Source of the DNA: Gillisia limnaea DSM 15749
GTDB taxonomy: Bacteria > Bacteroidota > Bacteroidia > Flavobacteriales > Flavobacteriaceae
Assembly: GCF_000243235.1 (NCBI RefSeq)
Contig: NZ_JH594606.1
Location: 1,298,023-1,362,022, forward strand
Direction: 5' to 3'
DNA: 64,000 bases
The position numbers were made by a program, and so were the translations under genes. Positions 29,415 through 38,840 of the stretch are shown here, piece by piece; position 1 is the stretch's first letter; every line of letters begins with the position of its first letter. The notes under the pieces are model-generated. The model was not told the origin of the DNA. It did no database searches and saw only the letters and a program-made list of their open reading frames with translations.

Positions 29415-29891
29415 TTAGAATCTAAAGTGAGAGAATGCTTTGTTAGCTTCAGCCATTTTATGAGTATCTGTTCTTTTCTTAACTGCAGCACCTTCTTCCT
29501 TGGAAGCAGCGATAATTTCTCCGGCCAATCTTTGAGCCATAGATTTCTCATTGCGTTTCCTGGAGTAAGAAATCAACCACTTCATTGCAGTTGAAACCTT
29601 ACGGTCCGGACGAATTTGCATTGGTATTTGAAAAGTAGCACCACCTACACGTCGACTTCTAACTTCTACGTGAGGCATTACATTTGAAAGGGCATCCTTC
29701 CAAACTTCAAGAGCTGATTTTTCTTCGTCTTGTTTTTTCTCTTCTACTATTGCAATAGCATCGTAGAACACTTTAAAGGAAACCGATTTCTTACCATCCC
29801 ACATCATCATGTTTACAAAACGCGTAACCAGTTGATCATTAAATTTTGGATCCGGTAAAAGAGGCCTCTTTTTTGCCTGTCTTTTTCTCAT
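29415..29891 (-). CDS. rpsG: 30S ribosomal protein S7
   Basis: S7 nucleates assembly of the 30S head and lines the E site; in E. coli it represses the str operon. It has 158 residues. It starts [20 protein letters not shown]; the signature [20 protein letters not shown] is near residue 13 and [20 protein letters not shown] forms the C-terminus. A 79-bp gap to rpsL precedes it. Confidence 0.97.
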   Translation of the reverse strand: MRKRQAKKRPLLPDPKFNDQLVTRFVNMMMWDGKKSVSFKVFYDAIAIVEEKKQDEEKSALEVWKDALSNVMPHVEVRSRRVGGATFQIPMQIRPDRKVSTAMKWLISYSRKRNEKSMAQRLAGEIIAASKEEGAAVKKRTDTHKMAEANKAFSHFRF

Positions 29892-29970
29892 TTCTTCTTT
29901 TGAGTTAATTGTTAAGGTTAAAACACTTGAAGCCTTAAGCTATTTTTTGTCTTAACTTCTAACGTTTGTT

Positions 29971-30345
29971 TTACTTCTTAGGGCGTTTTGCTCCGTATTT
30001 TGATCTACGCTGAGTTCTTCCAGCCACACCTGCGGTATCTAAAGCACCACGAACAATGTGATACCTAACTCCCGGTAAATCTTTTACCCTTCCGCCTCTA
30101 ACCAATACTATCGAGTGCTCTTGTAAATTGTGTCCTTCTCCGGGAATGTATGCGTTTACCTCTTTACCATTTGTTAACCTTACCCTTGCAACTTTACGCA
30201 TTGCAGAATTAGGTTTCTTAGGCGTAGTGGTGTAAACACGCGTACAAACTCCCCGACGTTGAGGGCACGATTCCAAAGCAGCCGATTTACTCTTCTTGGT
30301 TATTTTGGCTCTTCCTTTTCGTACTAATTGTGAAATTGTTGGCAT
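29971..30345 (-). CDS. rpsL: 30S ribosomal protein S12
   Basis: S12 controls decoding accuracy. It has 124 residues. The streptomycin-relevant loop reads [18 protein letters not shown] with the wild-type lysine, and the second loop is [19 protein letters not shown], also wild type, so nothing here predicts ribosomal streptomycin resistance. It is the first gene of the 30-gene minus-strand translation run; its promoter lies about 55 bp upstream. Confidence 0.97.
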   Translation of the reverse strand: MPTISQLVRKGRAKITKKSKSAALESCPQRRGVCTRVYTTTPKKPNSAMRKVARVRLTNGKEVNAYIPGEGHNLQEHSIVLVRGGRVKDLPGVRYHIVRGALDTAGVAGRTQRRSKYGAKRPKK

Positions 30346-30923
30346 AATTTCTTCTACACTAATTATTGTTAAAAATTACCTCCCTATTTTTTAGGGTTGG
30401 CAAAGGTAGAAATAAAAACCATTTATTCAAACGATAATTCATTAATTTTCAGAAGAATCTCCACTTAAATAATAATGAACTATAAAAATTGGAACTCTTA
30501 TGGGTATCCCCAATTAGAAATTCAGCACTCTTTATGAACAACCTTCAAAATAAAGAGTTAAAAGAAAAAACAGCTTATGCAGCAGAAATTTAAATCAAAC
30601 AAAATTTTTCTTTTTTTTAATACAAAAAAATGGCTGATTTAAAAATTCAAACATTTAAATATCAACATTTTATGTTTTTATTTCATTTTCTAAACAAATT
30701 GAATATTGCAAAATAAACTAACAGCCATCAACCATCTCATTATCATCTTCAATTTTATTCCCAAAAGATTAACTATTTAATAAAAAATCTATTTTATGCC
30801 TAACCTACATCTTAAAGCTTATATCTATAATATTTTAACGCTCCTTAAAAATAACTTAATTAATACTTGCTATATTAACATGTATTTACCATTTTTGGTA
30901 TGGCTAATTCAAATAAACTAAAC
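30346..30923. other. Intergenic region between rpsL and susC
   Basis: A 578-bp AT-rich divergent spacer with no convincing gene on either strand. It holds the rpsL promoter at its left end and a hairpin (30527-30535 with 30550-30558, ACTCTTTAT/ATAAAGAGT). It must also hold the susC promoter, which I could not place: no exact TAnnTTTG box lies near the susC start. Confidence 0.6.
30401..30431 (-). promoter_or_regulatory. Promoter of the rpsL (str-S10-spc-alpha) operon
   Basis: Minus strand: TTTG, 19 bp, then TACCTTTG. This is an exact fit to the Bacteroidota housekeeping promoter (TTTG at -33, TAnnTTTG at -7 with 19 bp between). Transcription should start near 30394, giving a leader of about 50 nt that includes CCCTATTTTTTAGGG as a small hairpin. 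Confidence 0.75.
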
Positions 30924-33900
30924 ATGAACCCAAAATTAAATGGAATTTTAACGCTAATAATAGCGTTTGTTATGCAAATAGGCTTTGCACAACAGCAAAC
31001 GGTGACGGGAACCGTTACCGATGAAAATGGCCTCCCCCTTCCGGGAGTTAACATCGTTATTAAAGGTACTTCTACAGGAGTGCAAACAGATTTTGATGGA
31101 TATTATCTCATTGAAGCATCCCAGGGAGATATACTGGTTTTCTCATTCCTTGGATATACCAAAACCGAAATTGCTGTCGCAAATCAAAACACCATCAACG
31201 TTACTTTAGCTCCAGGTGCTTCAGAACTTGATGAAGTCCTGGTGGTTGGGTATGGCACATCCACAAGAAGGACCTTAACCGATAACATTGCCTCCATCTC
31301 TGCAGATGAAATAAACGAAGTTCCGGTCCCTAGCGTACAAAGCGCCTTAGTTGGAAAAGCGGCAGGAGTGCAGATAACTCAGGTTAACGGAAAGGCCGAA
31401 TCTGGAATAAAAATAAGAGTGCGTGGAGTTTCTACCATTTCCTCTTCTCAGGACCCTTTATATGTTATTGATGGAATCCCATTGATCAACAGCGATGAAA
31501 ACATCAATGATTCCCCCATAAACCCGCTTATAAGTTTAAACCCTAATGATATCGCATCCATTGAAATATTAAAAGATGCCTCCTCTGCTGCTATTTATGG
31601 CGCAAGGGGAAGTAACGGGGTTGTTTTAATAACCACAAAAAGAGGAAAATCAGGAGCTACAAAAATCTCATTAAATACTTCCTCCGGATGGAGCGAAGAG
31701 ACCAATCGTCGTGATTTTATAAACACCGAACAATATGTGGAACTCTTTACTGAAGCCTATTTAAATGCGGGCTTTACAGAGGAAGATGCCTTTGCCGATT
31801 TTAATTCTTTTGCTGAAAATGAAGCAGATTGGCGTGATGGTGCGGTTGACACAGATTGGCAGGATCTTGCATTTGTAAACGGTTCTGTAAATGATTTAAA
31901 CGTAAATGCTTCAGGAGGATCTGATAAGACACAATTTTTTCTCTCTTTAGGCTACAATAAAACAGTAGGTATTATTCGAGGAAATGATCTTGAACGTTAT
32001 AATTTCAGAAGTAATGTAGATCATCAGGTTTCAGAAAGATTTAAAGTAGGCGTTACTTCCAGCATTGCTAAAACGCAGATAAACAGGTTAGCAAATGACA
32101 ATTCATTTGCAACACCGTTACAAGCTATAGCGCAAATCCCTTTTACCAGGCCTTATTTAGACAATGGATTACCCAATCCCAATACCCTATATTACAATTT
32201 CTTAAATCAGGAAGTGAATGCTGAAAACAAAACCAGTATTTGGAGAGCTATCGCAAATGTTTTTGCTGAATTTTATATCACTCCAAGTCTTAGCATTAGA
32301 TCAGAACTCGGATATGATTTGAATGTTCAAACCGCTGAAACTTTTGACGGCCGTTTGACCGAATCTCAGTCTGTAGGAGGATTTGCTGAAGCGCAAAGCG
32401 TACAAAATGAGAAATATGTTATAAATAATTATTTCACTTATTATACTTTGCTAGGTGAAAATACAAACCTGGAGGCCACCGCGGGGATGTCTTTTGAAGA
32501 TGACCGAAGAAAAGCTCAATTTGTGCAAGGCCAGGGATTCCCATCAGATGATTTGCGAACCGTGAACAGTGCTGCGGAAATCGTAGGTGGAGGCTCCAGT
32601 AGAACCGCATTCACATTTGTATCTTATTTTGCAAGAACTAGTTTAAACATATTGGATAAATACCTATTAAAAGGAAGCGTTCGTTATGACGGCAGTTCAA
32701 GATTTGGGGTAGATGAGCAATACGGATTTTTCCCGGCGGTTTCCGGAGGGTGGATTGTTTCGGAAGAAGATTTTTTAATGGATAGTGAAACGCTATCCCT
32801 GCTTAAACTAAGAGCCAGCTGGGGAGTAACCGGAAATGCAGATATTGGAAATTTTGCTTCCAGAAGTTTATTTGGAGGTGCTTCTTACAATGGAAGACCT
32901 GCACTTAATCCAAGTCAACTTGGAGATCCCAGCCTGAAATGGGAAAACACCATTCAATATGATCTTGGGATCGATTTTGGCCTCTTAAACAACCGCATTT
33001 CGGGGAGTTTAGATTATTACAATAAAACTACAGATGATTTACTATTAAATGAACCTATCCCCTCTACTTCAGGGTTTACAAACATCACCAGAAACGTGGG
33101 AGAAATTCAAAATACCGGAGTAGAATTGGTAATAGACACAAAAAACATAGTTAGCACCAATCTTAACTGGTCATCATCTTTCAATATTGCATATAATGAC
33201 AACGAAGTAACCAACCTTCCTGGAGGAGACATCATCTCCGGACAAAACATTGTTCGGGAAGGAGAAGTCCTTGGCTCCTTATTTATGGTAGAATTTGCCG
33301 GAGCCGATCCAGAGAATGGAGATGCATTATTTGTAAGGAACACACTTAACGATGATGGCTCCAGAGACCGAAGTTTAACCAACGATTTTAATGAAGCTAC
33401 AAGAGTTGTTTTAGGTAGTCCCTTCCCGGATATTATCGCAGGTTTTACAAATAATCTATACTATAAAAATGTAGATTTTTCCTTTACCTTTCAAGGACAA
33501 TGGGGAGCGTCTATATATAATGCCGGAGGAAGATTTCAATCTGCCAGTGCAGATTTCTTCGATAATCAATCCTCAGATCAACTTGATAGATGGCAAGAAC
33601 CAGGAGATATAACAGATGTGCCTCAAGCAAGATTATTTGGCGCCAACGGAACGCAAAGTTCTTCCAGATATTTGCAAGAAGCAGATTTTATTCGGCTTAG
33701 AAACATCACCCTGGGGTATAGTCTTCCTTCAAGTTTTACAAATAAAATTGATATAGACCGTTTAAGAATCTATTTTACAGCTGTAAATCTATTGACTTTT
33801 ACAGATTATGACGATTATGATCCGGAATCTACCTACGATGTTCAGGCAAACAGCAACATTAATGTAGGAAATGCTTTTTATTCTGCCCCACCTGCTAAAA

Positions 33901-33932
33901 CTATGACTGTAGGAGTAAACTTCGAATTTTAA
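30924..33932 (+). CDS. SusC/RagA-family TonB-dependent outer-membrane transporter
   Basis: An energy-dependent outer-membrane importer that forms a bivalve complex with the SusD-like lipoprotein encoded next to it. Typical cargo is a glycan or peptide. From ATG 30924 it has 1002 residues. Signal peptide is about 1-23 (LNGILTLIIAFVMQIGFAQ), carboxypeptidase-regulatory-like domain about 24-105 (VTGTVTDENGLPLPGVNIVI), TonB box region ELDEVLVVGYGT near 107, plug domain about 110-230 with VRVRGVSTISSSQDPLYVIDG-type RVRGVSTISSSQDPLYVIDG, then a large barrel ending GVNFEF with terminal Phe. The in-frame ATG at 30900 would add eight residues and is less likely. No glycosidase, peptidase or regulator adjoins, so the cargo is unknown. 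Confidence 0.95.
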   Translation: MNPKLNGILTLIIAFVMQIGFAQQQTVTGTVTDENGLPLPGVNIVIKGTSTGVQTDFDGYYLIEASQGDILVFSFLGYTKTEIAVANQNTINVTLAPGASELDEVLVVGYGTSTRRTLTDNIASISADEINEVPVPSVQSALVGKAAGVQITQVNGKAESGIKIRVRGVSTISSSQDPLYVIDGIPLINSDENINDSPINPLISLNPNDIASIEILKDASSAAIYGARGSNGVVLITTKRGKSGATKISLNTSSGWSEETNRRDFINTEQYVELFTEAYLNAGFTEEDAFADFNSFAENEADWRDGAVDTDWQDLAFVNGSVNDLNVNASGGSDKTQFFLSLGYNKTVGIIRGNDLERYNFRSNVDHQVSERFKVGVTSSIAKTQINRLANDNSFATPLQAIAQIPFTRPYLDNGLPNPNTLYYNFLNQEVNAENKTSIWRAIANVFAEFYITPSLSIRSELGYDLNVQTAETFDGRLTESQSVGGFAEAQSVQNEKYVINNYFTYYTLLGENTNLEATAGMSFEDDRRKAQFVQGQGFPSDDLRTVNSAAEIVGGGSSRTAFTFVSYFARTSLNILDKYLLKGSVRYDGSSRFGVDEQYGFFPAVSGGWIVSEEDFLMDSETLSLLKLRASWGVTGNADIGNFASRSLFGGASYNGRPALNPSQLGDPSLKWENTIQYDLGIDFGLLNNRISGSLDYYNKTTDDLLLNEPIPSTSGFTNITRNVGEIQNTGVELVIDTKNIVSTNLNWSSSFNIAYNDNEVTNLPGGDIISGQNIVREGEVLGSLFMVEFAGADPENGDALFVRNTLNDDGSRDRSLTNDFNEATRVVLGSPFPDIIAGFTNNLYYKNVDFSFTFQGQWGASIYNAGGRFQSASADFFDNQSSDQLDRWQEPGDITDVPQARLFGANGTQSSSRYLQEADFIRLRNITLGYSLPSSFTNKIDIDRLRIYFTAVNLLTFTDYDDYDPESTYDVQANSNINVGNAFYSAPPAKTMTVGVNFEF

Positions 33933-33942
33933 AAAAGAAATT

Positions 33943-35319
33943 ATGAAATCAATAAAAACATTAAACCTTGGTATCCTCCTAATGGCCTTTATTTTTACTG
34001 GCTGTGATGATAATTTAGACTTAGAACCCGAACAAGATCTCACTCCGGAAGCTGCCTTAGGATCTGCAAATAACATTCAAAATCTCCTGGTAGGAGCCTA
34101 TGATCTAGCGGGCCAAAACGAAATATTTGCTGGGAGTTATAATTTAGCTTCAGAACTAATTGCAAATACTGGAGAATTGGCTTGGCGAGGTACCTTCCAA
34201 GGTCCTGCAGAGTTCAATAGAAAACAAATTACAACAGGAAATGGATTTGTAGCAGATTATTGGATAACCTCCTATGCTGTTTCAAATCAGGCAAATCTAA
34301 TATTGGAAAATCTGGATAAATTTGAAGAGGAAGAAGAAGCTGCCAGAGTAGAAGGAGAAGCAAAATTCCTAAGAGCTGCAGTTTATTTTGATTTATTGCG
34401 CTTCTTCTCCTTACCATACAAAGCAGAAGGTGGGAATTCTCAATTAGGAGTACCTCTTGTTACCACCGGAGTGAGTGATGCGTCACAAATTGAATATCCA
34501 TCCAGAAACACGGTGGAAGAAGGTTATAATTTTGTGATCCAGGATTTGACCGATGCTATTTCCAAATTACCTGGAAGCAATCCAATTGATGATTTTTACG
34601 CAAATAAATTTGCAGCAGAAGCCTTATTGGCAAGGGTCTATCTTCAGCAAGGAAATTACCAAGGTGCATTAGAAGCTTCTAACAATGTTATAGAAAGTAA
34701 TTCTTATTCTTTAACCGGAAATTTTGCTGGAGCTTTCAATAATGACGGGAATTCTACTGAAGATATATTTGCATGGCAAATCACAACACAAGATGGAGTG
34801 AATGATATGAATGTATTTTGGGCTACTAGAAAATTTGGAGGTAGATCTTTGACTGGAGATGTAACCATAGAAGAACCTTATTTCGCAGTTTTCAATGATG
34901 AGGAAGATGACAGAAGTATGTTTTTTTATACAGGAGACGATACCGGTACCTTTTCTACAACTAAATGGCAAAATCAATTTGCAAATATTCCATTCCTAAG
35001 ATTAGCGGAGATGTACTTGATACGTGCAGAGAGTAATTTTAGGCTAGGCAGCTCTTTGGGCGCTACACCCGTAGAAGATATCAATACCCTTCGCAATAGA
35101 GCCGGTGCTCTTACTCTTTCATCTGCTACGTTAGAAGATATTCTTGAAGAACGAAAAAGAGAATTAGCTTTTGAAGGATTTGCATTACACGACGTAAAAC
35201 GCTTAGAACAATCTATAGATGGATTGCCTTTTGATGCAAATAGTTTGGTATTGCCAATACCTCAAAGAGAAATGGATGCAAATCTTAATTTGGAACAAAA
35301 CCCAGGATATACAAATTAA
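33943..35319 (+). CDS. RagB/SusD-family nutrient-binding lipoprotein
   Basis: A surface-exposed lipoprotein that closes over the SusC-like barrel and binds its substrate. It has 458 residues. Lipobox: hydrophobic stretch then FTGC with Cys 21 as the lipidated residue, followed by acidic DDN, fitting export to the cell surface. SusD features include LDLEPEQDLTPEAALGSANN, the TPR-type helices around EAKFLRAAVYFDLLRFFSLP near residue 135, NKFAAEALLARVYLQQGNYQ near 225, and the C-terminal LEERKRELAFEGFALHDVKR near 405. It is shorter than many starch-type SusDs (about 550). It is 10 bp after the SusC gene and followed by a terminator. Confidence 0.95.
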   Translation: MKSIKTLNLGILLMAFIFTGCDDNLDLEPEQDLTPEAALGSANNIQNLLVGAYDLAGQNEIFAGSYNLASELIANTGELAWRGTFQGPAEFNRKQITTGNGFVADYWITSYAVSNQANLILENLDKFEEEEEAARVEGEAKFLRAAVYFDLLRFFSLPYKAEGGNSQLGVPLVTTGVSDASQIEYPSRNTVEEGYNFVIQDLTDAISKLPGSNPIDDFYANKFAAEALLARVYLQQGNYQGALEASNNVIESNSYSLTGNFAGAFNNDGNSTEDIFAWQITTQDGVNDMNVFWATRKFGGRSLTGDVTIEEPYFAVFNDEEDDRSMFFYTGDDTGTFSTTKWQNQFANIPFLRLAEMYLIRAESNFRLGSSLGATPVEDINTLRNRAGALTLSSATLEDILEERKRELAFEGFALHDVKRLEQSIDGLPFDANSLVLPIPQREMDANLNLEQNPGYTN

Positions 35320-35412
35320 GGTTAGAAATAATAATATCACCTTAAAAAACAAAAATTTTATTGGAAATAATATTTTCAACAGACAGTAAAACTTTAAGCT
35401 CAAACAATCTTC

Positions 35413-35446
35413 AAAAGCCACCCTCGAGAAATTTTGGGTGGCTTTT
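35413..35446 (+). terminator. Terminator of the susCD operon
   Basis: Eleven-bp stem AAAAGCCACCC/GGGTGGCTTTT with a 12-base loop and a run of T, about 95 bp past the SusD stop. Confidence 0.85.
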
Positions 35447-35482
35447 TTTTATGGGCCTGGGCTAAAAGTTTTCATTTTGTAC

Positions 35483-35490
35483 TATCTTCG
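35483..35490 (+). promoter_or_regulatory. -7-like box abutting the rlmB start
   Basis: TATCTTCG, one base from TAnnTTTG, ends five bases before the rlmB ATG. If it is used, the mRNA starts at or within a base or two of the ATG. Confidence 0.4.
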
Positions 35491-35495
35491 CCCCT

Positions 35496-36233
35496 ATGGA
35501 AGATAACACCACAATTTTTGGAATAAGAACCGTGATGGAAGCAATTCAAAGCGGAAAGAACATTGATAAGATCTATATTCAAAAAGGGCTTTCTGGCCCC
35601 TTATTTCAGGAGTTGCAACACCAAATAGGAAAAGAGGGTTACAATATTTCCTATGTCCCTGTAGAAAAACTTAACAAACTCTCCAACGGAAATCACCAGG
35701 GAGTAGTTGCGAAGATTTCGCCAATAAAATTCCAAAATATGGAAGATATTGTTCAGGAAATCCTTGAAGATTCTTCAAAAACCCCATTATTTCTTCTATT
35801 GGATCAAATTACCGATGCCCGTAATTTTGGAGCTATTATCCGGACTGCAGAATGTTGCGGGGTTCACGCGATAATTGTTCAGAACAAAGGTGGAGCTCCT
35901 GTAAATGCCGATACGGTAAAAACCTCAGCCGGAGCTGTTTTCAAAATACCAATTTGTAAGGTGAATCATATCAAAGATGCCATTTATTATATGCAGTCTT
36001 CAGGAATTCATGTAGTAGCGGCTACCGAAAAAACTGAAGATAATTTATACACGGTAGATTTTAAACTTCCTACTGCTTTAATTATGGGTAGTGAGGAAAA
36101 AGGGGTTAATCCATCGGTTTTAAAAATTGTGGATTCCAAAGCTAAATTACCCATGTATGGAACTATTGGTTCCCTAAATGTATCTGTGGCTTGTGGCGCC
36201 TTTTTATATGAAATTGTGAGACAACGGATTTAA
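35496..36233 (+). CDS. rlmB: 23S rRNA 2'-O-methyltransferase (RlmB/TrmH family)
   Basis: A SPOUT-class methyltransferase that in E. coli methylates G2251 of 23S rRNA. It has 245 residues. The N-terminal substrate-binding domain (about 1-75) includes TIFGIRTVMEAIQSGKNIDK; the knotted catalytic domain has the three family motifs DQITDARNFGAIIRTAECCG near residue 107, LIMGSEEKGVNP near 190 and SLNVSVACGAFLYEIVRQ near 228. Other TrmH-family 2'-O-methyltransferases look alike, so the exact nucleotide is inferred. It has its own promoter and is monocistronic. Confidence 0.9.
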   Translation: MEDNTTIFGIRTVMEAIQSGKNIDKIYIQKGLSGPLFQELQHQIGKEGYNISYVPVEKLNKLSNGNHQGVVAKISPIKFQNMEDIVQEILEDSSKTPLFLLLDQITDARNFGAIIRTAECCGVHAIIVQNKGGAPVNADTVKTSAGAVFKIPICKVNHIKDAIYYMQSSGIHVVAATEKTEDNLYTVDFKLPTALIMGSEEKGVNPSVLKIVDSKAKLPMYGTIGSLNVSVACGAFLYEIVRQRI

Positions 36234-36430
36234 ATGAGATGTGAGGAAATAAAGACAAGGAGGAAGCCAAAAAAAAAAATATAAAACACGAATGCACCTG
36301 CATACCGGCAATCAGGCTCGATACTTTTTTTAAATTTCCAAATCAAATTAAAATCCCAACCCAACGAATCCTGAACTAAGGAATTAACTAATTAACAAAT
36401 CTTAGATTTTAAATCCCGAACTTTAGGTCT

Positions 36431-37183
36431 TTATTTCTCTTCAGACTTTTTATAAAAATATCTGTAGCCAGTTGCCGGGGATTCCTCTTCCGTATCATCT
36501 TCCAATGATTCGGTTTCAGGCAAACTTTCAACAAAATTCCCATTATCATCAAAATGCCTCATAAAAGGGTCGTCGTCTTGATTATAGTCCGGTTTTTCCC
36601 ATTCATATTTAGGGGGTTTTACAATCCTTTGCTTGTAGATAAAAGCAAATGCCAATCCTACCAACAAACCAGATAAATGTCCTTCCCATGAAATCCCGGG
36701 ATCTACCGGTACGACAAACCATAACATTCCACCATAGAGAAAAACCACTATAAAAGATAAGGCGATCAACCTATAATAGCTTGAAATTATTCCTTTAAAA
36801 AACAAGAAGGAAGCCAGAAGATAAATCACCCCACTTGCACCAATATGATTGGAGGGTCTTCCTATCCCCCAGGTAAACAGTCCTGCAAGCAGAATTCCAA
36901 AAAGTAAGATTTGCCAGGCGATCCCTCTGTAAAAATAAAAAAGCGCCATGGACAACACAAATAAAGGAATAGAATTGTTAAACAGATGTTTAATGTCTGA
37001 ATGAATAAAAGGGGAAAGGATCACTCCTCTTAGCCCTTCCAGGGTACGGGGTCTAACTCCCAGATAATTAAAATCAAAACCAAACCGGATCTCAACCCAA
37101 AACACGATCCAAATGAGCAAAACAAACACTATGGGATAGCCTATAACCCCGGAAGAAAAGACAAAAGGTTCAGAAGTTTTCAA
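36431..37183 (-). CDS. Rhomboid-family intramembrane serine protease
   Basis: An inner-membrane protease that cuts within or beside membrane helices of substrates. It has 250 residues. About six membrane helices span residues 12-185. The family motifs are HLFNN near residue 67, GASGVIYLL with the nucleophilic Ser near 120, and EGHLSGLLVG with the catalytic His near 168, so both dyad residues are present. After the membrane part there is an acidic cytoplasmic tail of about 60 residues (ESLPETESLEDDTEEE). The start codon is TTG (37181-37183); no in-frame ATG lies near, and an in-frame stop is just upstream. Confidence 0.88.
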   Translation of the reverse strand: MKTSEPFVFSSGVIGYPIVFVLLIWIVFWVEIRFGFDFNYLGVRPRTLEGLRGVILSPFIHSDIKHLFNNSIPLFVLSMALFYFYRGIAWQILLFGILLAGLFTWGIGRPSNHIGASGVIYLLASFLFFKGIISSYYRLIALSFIVVFLYGGMLWFVVPVDPGISWEGHLSGLLVGLAFAFIYKQRIVKPPKYEWEKPDYNQDDDPFMRHFDDNGNFVESLPETESLEDDTEEESPATGYRYFYKKSEEK

Positions 37184-37516
37184 AGTTGTTTGGTATTAAA
37201 TTGATGTTGACCAGATTTAGAAAATATCCAAATGCAGTTATCAGCGTTTTTTCAATATTTGACATTTAATCAAGTAATTCTTAGTAAAGCCCTTATTTAT
37301 AAGTTATCCTTTAGCTTTTTCAATGGTACTTTTCATTACTAATTTATGAATAATATCATTAAAAAAATGCGGGGGAATCTATCATTAGTAAAAAGTTACA
37401 AGTAGACACTCAATTCCCATATTTGAGAGCAAAAGCTATGCTGAAAAAAGTACTTTGACAAATTGGCAACTTCCCCGAAAGCATCTGGAAATTATTTTAG
37501 TTGTAATGTGAATCAG
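37184..37516. other. Intergenic region between rhomboid gene and rarA
   Basis: About 330 bp of AT-rich divergent spacer. Apart from the rarA -7 box at its right end I see no gene, terminator or repeat. The plus-strand frame that extends rarA upstream to 37463 is rejected as coding. Confidence 0.5.
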
Positions 37517-37524
37517 TATCTTTG
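37517..37524 (+). promoter_or_regulatory. -7 box abutting the rarA start
   Basis: TATCTTTG, exact match to TAnnTTTG, ends four bases before the ATG at 37529. A TTG lies 13 bp upstream. It excludes the in-frame start at 37463 and predicts a leaderless or nearly leaderless mRNA. Confidence 0.55.
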
Positions 37525-37528
37525 CATT

Positions 37529-38803
37529 ATGAATGAACCACTTGCAGAACGGCTAAGGCCTAAAAAATTAAGTGACTATTTGAGTCAGCAACATCTTATA
37601 GGTGAGCAGGGTGCTTTAACCAAACAGATCAAACAGGGAGCCATTCCTTCTCTTATTTTATGGGGACCTCCAGGCGTTGGAAAAACCACGTTGGCTAATA
37701 TTATCGCTATGGAAAGCGGCCGCCCTTTTTACACGTTAAGCGCGGTAAGCAGCGGAGTGAAAGATGTGCGCGAAATAATTGAAAAAGCGAAAAAAAATGA
37801 TGGTCTTTTCACTACAAAAAACCCCATTTTATTTATAGATGAGATCCACCGTTTCAGCAAATCGCAACAAGATTCTTTGTTGGGTGCTGTCGAAAAGGGA
37901 TGGGTTACCCTAATTGGAGCCACTACAGAAAATCCCAGCTTTGAAGTGATCTCAGCACTGCTTTCCAGATGTCAGGTTTATGTTTTAAAACCTTTTGGAA
38001 AGGAAGAATTAATCGCATTGATAAAACGTGCGATGGAAATCGATCCCATCATCAGGCAAAAACAGGTTAAATTAACCGAAACAGAAGCTTTACTGCGATT
38101 ATGCGGGGGTGATGCCAGGAAACTGCTTAATATTTTCGAATTGCTCGTAACCTCTTCTGAAGGGCCTGTCGAGATTACCGATGCAATGGTTAAAACACAA
38201 GTTCAGCAAAACACCGTTTTATATGACAAAACCGGTGAGCAACATTATGATATTGTATCAGCTTTTATAAAATCAATACGCGGAAGTGATCCAAATGCAG
38301 CGGTCTATTGGTTGGCAAGAATGATTGAAGGTGGAGAAGATGTTAAATTTATTGCACGCCGCCTGCTTATCCTTGCCAGTGAGGATATTGGAAATGCAAA
38401 CCCAACAGCCCTGGTTATGGCCAATAATACGTTCCAGGCTGTAACTACCATTGGATTTCCTGAATCCAGAATCATTTTGAGCCAATGTGTGATCTACCTG
38501 GCTACTTCGGCAAAAAGCAATGCCTCGTATATGGCAATTAATGAGGCCATGAGCCTGGTGAAAAAGACAGGGAATCTTTCGGTACCGCTTTCTTTGCGAA
38601 ATGCTCCAACCAAATTGATGAAAGATATGGGTTATGGTGATAACTATCAATATGCCCACAACTATAAGAATAACTTTACTCAGGCTGAATTTCTTCCGGA
38701 GGAGGTGAAGAACACTATTTTATATAATCCCGGGAACAATCAGCGGGAGAATGCTCAAAGAGAATTTTTGAAAATTCGATGGAAGGATAAATACAAGTAT
38801 TAA
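37529..38803 (+). CDS. rarA: Replication-associated recombination protein A (AAA ATPase)
   Basis: RarA/MgsA is a clamp-loader-like AAA+ ATPase that acts at stalled or blocked replication forks together with SSB and RecA. It has 424 residues from ATG 37529 (MNEPLAERLRPKKLSDYLSQ). Walker A GPPGVGKTTLAN is near residue 49, Walker B LFIDEIHRFSKSQQD near 100, sensor 1 GATTENPSFEV near 130. The C-terminal tetramerisation part has the family motif VYWLARMIEGGEDVKFIARR and ends with FLKIRWKDKYKY. The reading frame continues upstream to 37463, but the promoter box inside that stretch and the homologous start argue for 37529. Confidence 0.95.
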   Translation: MNEPLAERLRPKKLSDYLSQQHLIGEQGALTKQIKQGAIPSLILWGPPGVGKTTLANIIAMESGRPFYTLSAVSSGVKDVREIIEKAKKNDGLFTTKNPILFIDEIHRFSKSQQDSLLGAVEKGWVTLIGATTENPSFEVISALLSRCQVYVLKPFGKEELIALIKRAMEIDPIIRQKQVKLTETEALLRLCGGDARKLLNIFELLVTSSEGPVEITDAMVKTQVQQNTVLYDKTGEQHYDIVSAFIKSIRGSDPNAAVYWLARMIEGGEDVKFIARRLLILASEDIGNANPTALVMANNTFQAVTTIGFPESRIILSQCVIYLATSAKSNASYMAINEAMSLVKKTGNLSVPLSLRNAPTKLMKDMGYGDNYQYAHNYKNNFTQAEFLPEEVKNTILYNPGNNQRENAQREFLKIRWKDKYKY

Positions 38804-38806
38804 CTT

Positions 38807-38822
38807 AAAACCGAGGGGTTTT
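38807..38822 (+). terminator. Weak terminator of rarA
   Basis: Six-bp stem AAAACC/GGTTTT with GAGG loop followed by TTTA; weak, and placed between two convergent genes. Confidence 0.35.
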
Positions 38823-38840
38823 TAGGTCATGCTATTGATT

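Noticed and set aside
36234-36430. Gap after rlmB with a run of eleven A
   Set aside because: No gene, hairpin or promoter could be supported; only AT-rich sequence.
38273-38659. 128-residue minus-strand frame
   Set aside because: It is a shadow of rarA in the antisense direction.
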